Shown piece by piece: positions 59,824 to 64,000 of a stretch of 64,000 nt of DNA. The stretch comes from Clostridia bacterium (GTDB lineage: Bacteria > Bacillota > Clostridia > Lachnospirales > Anaerotignaceae). The position numbers and the translations under genes were made by a program. The notes beneath the pieces are model-generated. The model did not search any database. It saw nothing but the letters and a program-made list of their open reading frames with translations, and had not been told where the DNA came from. How positions within the stretch are numbered: the first letter of the stretch is position 1; every line of letters starts with the position of its first letter. Location: assembly GCA_910575055.1 (NCBI GenBank), contig CAJTDC010000015.1, positions 1 through 64,000 on the forward strand. The letters are read 5' to 3'.

Positions 59824-60006
59824 GAAAAAGCACAGATAAAATCTGTGCTTCAAAACTGTAAACCGCCTATTTTGAACAAGGCAAAAATAAAGGAGTTGGC
59901 TCTGTTCGCAGGATGATAAACAAACAGTGCCTGTGTATCAAATTGTAATCCTTAAAAGGCAACAACAGACTTTCCCCAAAATCTGCTGATTTACAACTGA
60001 TTTCTA
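59824..60006 (-). ncRNA. ssrS: 6S RNA candidate
   Basis: A ~180-nt transcription unit with its own promoter (60013-60041) and a strong terminator (AAGCACAGAT/ATCTGTGCTTTTT, 59850-59824), and no open frame. The predicted RNA folds as a long irregular rod. The closing stem is TGTAAATC/GGTTTACA, with ATTTTG/CAAAAT further in, then a wide internal bubble, an AAGGA/TCCTT stem, and a top hairpin GGC-A-CTGTTTG...CGAACAG-A-GCC. Length, closing stem, central bubble and apical stem are as in 6S RNA, which sequesters sigma-A RNA polymerase. I could not match primary-sequence signatures, so another sRNA is possible. Confidence 0.6.
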
Positions 60007-60012
60007 ACACTT

Positions 60013-60041
60013 ATTATGTATGAAAATGCAATAAAATACAA
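60013..60041 (-). promoter_or_regulatory. Promoter of the 6S-like RNA
   Basis: On the minus strand TTGTAT (60041-60036) and CATAAT (60018-60013) have an exact 17-base spacer. The expected start is near 60006. Confidence 0.65.
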
Positions 60042-60227
60042 GTGGGAATAGTTCCTAAAAAAATACAGTAAAATCACCATAAAGTTGAAAAAAGCCCATT
60101 TTTTGACTGTCGTTGTCATACAAATTATTTTTTATTTTTTTTATTTTGTTTAACTTATACAAAATTATTTTTATTCTTTTTTTATTTTATACACCATTCT
60201 ATAACTTCTCTCTTTTGTGTAATATTG

Positions 60228-60818
60228 TTACAAAAAAACAGGTACTAATATAGGTACTATCATAGTTAAACAAACACCACTTACAAATGCCATTACTGCA
60301 ATAGTAGCATTTGTATTCCTTGATATAATAGCAAGTGTGGTATCCATTGCCGTTGCTCCTCCTGGTGCAATGGCACAATAATAGTTAATATGTTTTGCAA
60401 TAAAAGGTACACTTACAAATGTTAACAATTCCCTCATAACATTTGCCAAAAACGAAATTGTACCTCCTGTAGCGTTTCCTGCCTTTGTTAACAGTATTCC
60501 TGAAAGGCTATACCAACCCATACCAGAAGAAATTGCTAGACATTCCCTCAATGACTGGGGAAAAAATAAACTTACGACACTTCCTCCTAAAAGAGAACCT
60601 ATTGCTACTCCTATTGGTATCAATAGTATTTTAAATCCTTGTTTTTTAATTTGGCTAAATACTTGTTTATTTAATCCCATATCAATTCCTACTGAAAATA
60701 ACAGAAGTAAAAGCAGCAAAGAAGACATTTTTTCCATTATACCAGCATCTATACCACTTCCTACAAACACTCCTGCACCTATGCCACAAAGCAATGTTAT
60801 AAATATTATTACGCTCAT
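60228..60818 (-). CDS. LysO-family lysine exporter, C-terminal half
   Basis: A 196-residue membrane protein with about six spans. LLLLLLFSVGIDMGLNKQVFSQIKKQGFKILLIPIGVAIGSLLGG and SGMGWYSLSGILLTKAGNATGGTISFLANVMRELLTFVSVPFIAKH are hallmarks of the DUF340/LysO (YbjE) family, which exports lysine and its toxic analogues in E. coli. Here the usual single chain is two genes: the N-terminal part lies upstream and overlaps by four bases. APGGATAMDTTLAIISRNTN is also conserved. AAAGGGGAG precedes ATG 60818. Confidence 0.85.
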   Translation of the reverse strand: MSVIIFITLLCGIGAGVFVGSGIDAGIMEKMSSLLLLLLLFSVGIDMGLNKQVFSQIKKQGFKILLIPIGVAIGSLLGGSVVSLFFPQSLRECLAISSGMGWYSLSGILLTKAGNATGGTISFLANVMRELLTFVSVPFIAKHINYYCAIAPGGATAMDTTLAIISRNTNATIAVMAFVSGVCLTMIVPILVPVFL

Positions 60819-61096
60819 TTCTTTTTCTCCCCTTTAAAAAATATACGAGAAATCACATATACTACTACGATACTTCCCAAACATACTGCAACAGCAAACA
60901 CAAATGCTGTTCCTCCCAACATAGGTAGTTGCGTCAATATTTCTCTGTCTATACCTATACTCATACCCATAACAAATATCAATAATAGCAATACTAATGT
61001 TTGAAATTTGCCATTTAACAATATCATTTTTTCACTTAGCAACTTTTTATATCCTATCAAAAAACCGAATGCCAAACTTAGCAATATATTTATCAT
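60815..61096 (-). CDS. LysO-family exporter, N-terminal half
   Basis: A 93-residue membrane protein with three spans (INILLSLAFGFLIGYKK; LVLLLLIFVMGMSIG; MLGGTAFVFAVAVCLGSIVVVYVISRIFF). FVMGMSIGIDREILTQLPMLGGTAF fits the N-terminal half of LysO. ATG 61096 is preceded by GGGAGG and overlaps the ABC-F stop, so the three genes form one operon. The two halves probably assemble into one transporter; a split is common in Firmicutes. Confidence 0.8.
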   Translation of the reverse strand: MINILLSLAFGFLIGYKKLLSEKMILLNGKFQTLVLLLLIFVMGMSIGIDREILTQLPMLGGTAFVFAVAVCLGSIVVVYVISRIFFKGEKKK

Positions 61097-63006
61097 TGCA
61101 TTTCCTCCCATTTTTTATACAGTTGTTCTAAATGTTTTTCTAATTTTGTTTTTTGCTCAAACAATTCCTGTGCTTTACTAAAATCAGAGCTAATTTCTTC
61201 TTGAAAAAGCATTTTATCTAATTGTTCTATATCACGCTCTGTTTTCTCTATTTCTTTTTCTACCTTATTTATTTTTGCTTCTGCTTTTCTTTGTTCTGAC
61301 TGCTGTTGTTTTTGCTTCAGCCAATCTGCTTTTCCTTCTGAAACAACATTAATAATTATTTGTTGTTGTTTTGTTTCATTTTCTCGCAACTGTATTTGCT
61401 GCTGCTGTTTTTTTTCTAAATAATATTGATAATCTCCTAAATATTCATTTACACCATATGGTGTTAATTCTAATATTTTTTGTGCAGTTGTATTTATAAA
61501 ATATCTATCATGTGAAATATATATCACAGTTCCTTCATACTGATTGATTGCATCTTCCAATATTTCTTTAGAATACATATCTAAATGATTTGTGGGCTCG
61601 TCTAACATAAGCACATTTGCATTAGAAAGCATTATTTTAGCAAGAGAAATTCTTCCTTTTTCTCCTCCGCTCAATGATGAAATTGTTTTATAAATGTCAT
61701 CTCCTGTAAAAACAAATGCTGCCAACACATTTCTTATTCTTCCATTATCCATAGTAGGGTAAGTGTCTGCAATTTCTTGAAATATCGTTTTTGTTTCATC
61801 TAACTCTTGCTGTTCTTGGTCATAATACCCTATGTGTACATTTGTACCTATTCTAATTTCTCCTTCATATTGTTTCACTTTTCCCAGCAATATTTTAAAA
61901 AGCGTACTTTTGCCTACGCCATTCGCTCCTATAATGGCTACTTTTTCTCCCCTTTTTATATCAAAATTTACTCCTTCAAAAAGTGTAGAATTATCAAATG
62001 ATTTTTTTAATCCCTCTACTTTTAATACATCATTTCCACTTGTAATTTTAGGTGTCAAATGTAATCTCATTTTTGTTGGCAGATTTTCTGGTTTTTCCAG
62101 TTTTTCCATACGTTGTAATGCTTTTTCTCTGCTTTCCGCTCTTTTGATTGACTTCTCTCTATTAAATGCCCTCAATGTTTTAATTACATCTTGCTGATGT
62201 TTTATTTCTTTTTGCTGTACTTCATACGCCTTTTGTTGTATTTGTCTATTGATATTTTTTTGTTTGCTATAAAAGCTATAATTGCCTTCATACACACTAG
62301 ATTTTTTATTTTCCACTTCTACTACTTTTGTTACAATTTTATCTAAAAAATACCTATCATGTGAAATTAAAAGTATTGTTCCCTGATACCCTTTTAAAAA
62401 GTCCTCTAGCCACTGTATGGATGCAATATCTAAATGGTTTGTAGGCTCATCTAAAAGAAGGATATCCGGTTTAGATAGCAAAAGTTTACTCAAATATACT
62501 CTTGTTTTTTGTCCTCCTGAAAGTTGACAAATAGGCAAATTATAATCTTCTTCCAAAAATCCTAGCCCTTTTAACACACCTTTGATACGACTTTCATATC
62601 CATAGCTTTCACTTTGCTCAAAATTTTGCTGTGCTTGTGCATATTTTTCAATGTGGTCTGACAATTCTTTGCCTTCTAGCACAGACATTTTGTTTTCCAT
62701 TTCACGAAGATTTTGTTCTTCACAACGTATTTTTTCAAATACTGTCATCATTTCTTCCAATATTGTTCTATCTGTATCAATTTGCTGATTTTGAGCTAAA
62801 TAACCTATAGAGGTTTCTTTCTTTAAATAAATTTCTCCACTATCTGCACTTATTTCTCCTGTTAAAATTTTAAATAGTGTTGTCTTTCCTGCACCATTTA
62901 CTCCTACAATGGCTGCTTTTTCTTCTTGCTCTATATGAAATGTAATATTATCTAATATGGTATTTATACCAAACATTTTTTTAATTTCTTTACACGCTAA
63001 TATCAT
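61093..63006 (-). CDS. ABC-F family ribosome-associated ATPase (YdiF/Uup-like)
   Basis: A 637-residue protein with two ABC ATPase domains and no membrane spans, acting on ribosomes. Walker A sites are GVNGAGKTTLFKILTGE and GANGVGKSTLFKILLGK; signatures LSGGQKTRVYLSKLLL and LSGGEKGRISLAKIML; Walker B LLLDEPTNHLD and LMLDEPTNHLD. The ABC-F linker of about 80 charged residues lies between them, and a C-terminal coiled coil (EKEIEKTERDIEQLDKMLFQ) closes the chain, as in YdiF/Uup. No evidence places it among antibiotic-resistance ABC-F types. AGGAGG precedes ATG 63006. Confidence 0.9.
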   Translation of the reverse strand: MILACKEIKKMFGINTILDNITFHIEQEEKAAIVGVNGAGKTTLFKILTGEISADSGEIYLKKETSIGYLAQNQQIDTDRTILEEMMTVFEKIRCEEQNLREMENKMSVLEGKELSDHIEKYAQAQQNFEQSESYGYESRIKGVLKGLGFLEEDYNLPICQLSGGQKTRVYLSKLLLSKPDILLLDEPTNHLDIASIQWLEDFLKGYQGTILLISHDRYFLDKIVTKVVEVENKKSSVYEGNYSFYSKQKNINRQIQQKAYEVQQKEIKHQQDVIKTLRAFNREKSIKRAESREKALQRMEKLEKPENLPTKMRLHLTPKITSGNDVLKVEGLKKSFDNSTLFEGVNFDIKRGEKVAIIGANGVGKSTLFKILLGKVKQYEGEIRIGTNVHIGYYDQEQQELDETKTIFQEIADTYPTMDNGRIRNVLAAFVFTGDDIYKTISSLSGGEKGRISLAKIMLSNANVLMLDEPTNHLDMYSKEILEDAINQYEGTVIYISHDRYFINTTAQKILELTPYGVNEYLGDYQYYLEKKQQQQIQLRENETKQQQIIINVVSEGKADWLKQKQQQSEQRKAEAKINKVEKEIEKTERDIEQLDKMLFQEEISSDFSKAQELFEQKTKLEKHLEQLYKKWEEMQ

Positions 63007-63080
63007 AATAAAATCCTCCTATAAAAACACAGTTACTCTAGTATCATATCAGAAAATATTATAAAATAAAAGAGTTATCG

Positions 63081-63110
63081 TTGACAATAAAATAACAATA
63101 GTGCTATACT
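63081..63110 (+). promoter_or_regulatory. Promoter of rex with a possible Rex site
   Basis: TTGACA (63081-63086) and TATACT (63105-63110) are separated by 18 bases. The -35 region TTGACAATAAAATAACAA matches 11 of 14 defined bases of the Rex consensus TTGTTAA-N4-TTAACAA, suggesting possible autoregulation. Confidence 0.7.
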
Positions 63111-63144
63111 AAAATTACGTCAAAGCGGAGAGGATTTGGTTATT

Positions 63145-63864
63145 ATGGATAGTGAAAAGAAGGTTTCTATGGCAGTTATCAATAGATTGCCTAGATATTT
63201 CCGCTATTTAGGAGATTTATTAGAAAGCGATATTACAAGAATTTCTTCTAAAGAGCTCAGTGTAAAAATGAATATCACAGCTTCCCAAATCCGTCAGGAC
63301 TTAAATAACTTTGGTGGATTTGGACAACAAGGCTATGGCTACAATGTAGAATATCTCTACAATGAAATTAAAAAAATATTAGGCTTAGACCGTATCTATC
63401 ATTTAATTGTTGTAGGTGGTGGCAACATAGGACAGGCTCTTGTTAATTATGCCAGCTTTGAAAAACGTGGTTTTGTTATAAAGGCGGTTTTTGATGTCAA
63501 CCCTCGCTTAATTGGTATGACTATCAGAGGTGTAGAAGTTTATGACATCGACAAAATGGAGGAATTTGTAAAAAATAATGACATTGATGTAGCAATACTT
63601 ACCTTGCCTCGCTCACAGGCTGCAAAAGTTGCCAACGATTTAGCAAAATGGGGGATCAAAGGTATGTGGAATTTTAGTCACGTAGATTTACAAGTTCCAG
63701 AGGATATTATTGTAGAAAATGTTCATCTCACTGACAGTTTAATGACACTACTGTATAAAATCAATGAAATGTATGCAGAAGAGTCGGACTTTCAACAGAT
63801 GCACCAAGGTTTACCTGTTAAACCTATGAAATTAGAAGACATAGAAGATGATGGTGAACCTTAA
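63145..63864 (+). CDS. rex: Redox-sensing transcriptional repressor Rex
   Basis: A 239-residue Rex that senses the NADH/NAD+ ratio and represses fermentation and respiration genes when NADH is low. The N-terminal winged helix reads AVINRLPRYFRYLGDLLESDITRISSKELSVKMNITASQIRQDLNNFGGFGQQGYGYNV. The Rossmann domain has VVGGGNIGQALVNYASFEKRGF and FDVNPRLIG. The end (VHLTDSLMTLLYKINEMY) is the domain-swapped helix. I chose ATG 63145 with GGAGAGG upstream; an upstream TTG at 63136 is too close to that site. Confidence 0.95.
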   Translation: MDSEKKVSMAVINRLPRYFRYLGDLLESDITRISSKELSVKMNITASQIRQDLNNFGGFGQQGYGYNVEYLYNEIKKILGLDRIYHLIVVGGGNIGQALVNYASFEKRGFVIKAVFDVNPRLIGMTIRGVEVYDIDKMEEFVKNNDIDVAILTLPRSQAAKVANDLAKWGIKGMWNFSHVDLQVPEDIIVENVHLTDSLMTLLYKINEMYAEESDFQQMHQGLPVKPMKLEDIEDDGEP

Positions 63865-63886
63865 AACAAAAGTATACTATAAAATA

Positions 63887-63926
63887 TAAAAGGCATAATA
63901 TTTTTACTATGCCTTTTATATTTTTT
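63887..63926 (+). terminator. Terminator of rex
   Basis: AAAAGGCATA pairs with TATGCCTTTT around ATATTTTTAC, followed by ATATTTTTTT. The last 75 bases of the window show no gene. Confidence 0.85.
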
Positions 63927-64000
63927 TGCATTTTTCTAAGTAATTCTAGTATGTCATATTTTATCTGTAATTGCTATAGCTTTATACCCATTTTTATAAT

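Noticed and set aside
59900-59980. RNase P RNA because of GGGGAAAGTC on the minus strand
   Set aside because: The transcript is only about 180 nt, the conserved GAGGAAAGTCC and its distal partner are not both present, and the rod-like fold fits 6S RNA better.

Overview
The window is AT-rich DNA from a low-GC Firmicute, most likely a member of the Clostridia. This rests on strong purine-rich Shine-Dalgarno sites, an S-box in front of metK, Rex, RecD2, ComF, SstT, secreted copper-amine-oxidase-N-type proteins, T-rich hairpin terminators and tRNA genes without an encoded CCA. Genus and species cannot be read from the sequence.

Layout. (1) 1-3334 is the right end of an integrative element. It holds a partial gene, a soluble FtsK/SpoIIIE-type translocase, an Rpn-type PD-(D/E)XK protein and a 3' fragment of tRNA-Lys(CUU) that looks like attR. 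Just outside lies a dead piece of a repeat surface protein. (2) 3685-14430 is a catabolic operon with a divergent PrpR-like regulator: iron alcohol dehydrogenase, PdxA-like dehydrogenase, DUF1537 four-carbon acid-sugar kinase, 2-hydroxyacid dehydrogenase, a TctBAC transporter and a DapA-family lyase. The layout suggests uptake of an organic acid, then oxidation, phosphorylation and cleavage. (3) 14432-25378 is mostly housekeeping: sstT, two copper-amine-oxidase-N secreted proteins (one with a 27-bp repeat tail broken by a 7-bp duplication), folA-thyA, comF-recD2 and metK with its SAM-I riboswitch. (4) 25455-32061 is a signalling cluster: membrane diguanylate cyclase, sugar-type binding lipoprotein and hybrid histidine kinase.

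(5) 32364-59433 is a defective contractile-tailed (myovirus) prophage in the 3' end of tRNA-Leu(CAG). The intact tRNA is at the right and a 25-bp copy of its 3' end at the left. All late genes run leftward: portal remnant, head, connectors, sheath, tube, tail chaperones with a -1 frameshift site, tape measure, baseplate, fibres, lysis, Dam. Integrase, repressor, replication and terminase genes are absent. Portal, Dam, a fibronectin-type tail protein and the baseplate plug are broken. Three cargo units interrupt the late operon: a YafQ/DinJ toxin-antitoxin pair, a secreted copper-amine-oxidase-N protein with its own terminator, and an opposite-strand DUF4160/DUF2442/XRE cassette with its own promoter, operator and terminator.

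(6) 59500-63930 holds the tRNA-Leu promoter, an unannotated ~180-nt RNA gene that looks like 6S RNA, a split LysO-type exporter, an ABC-F protein and divergent rex.
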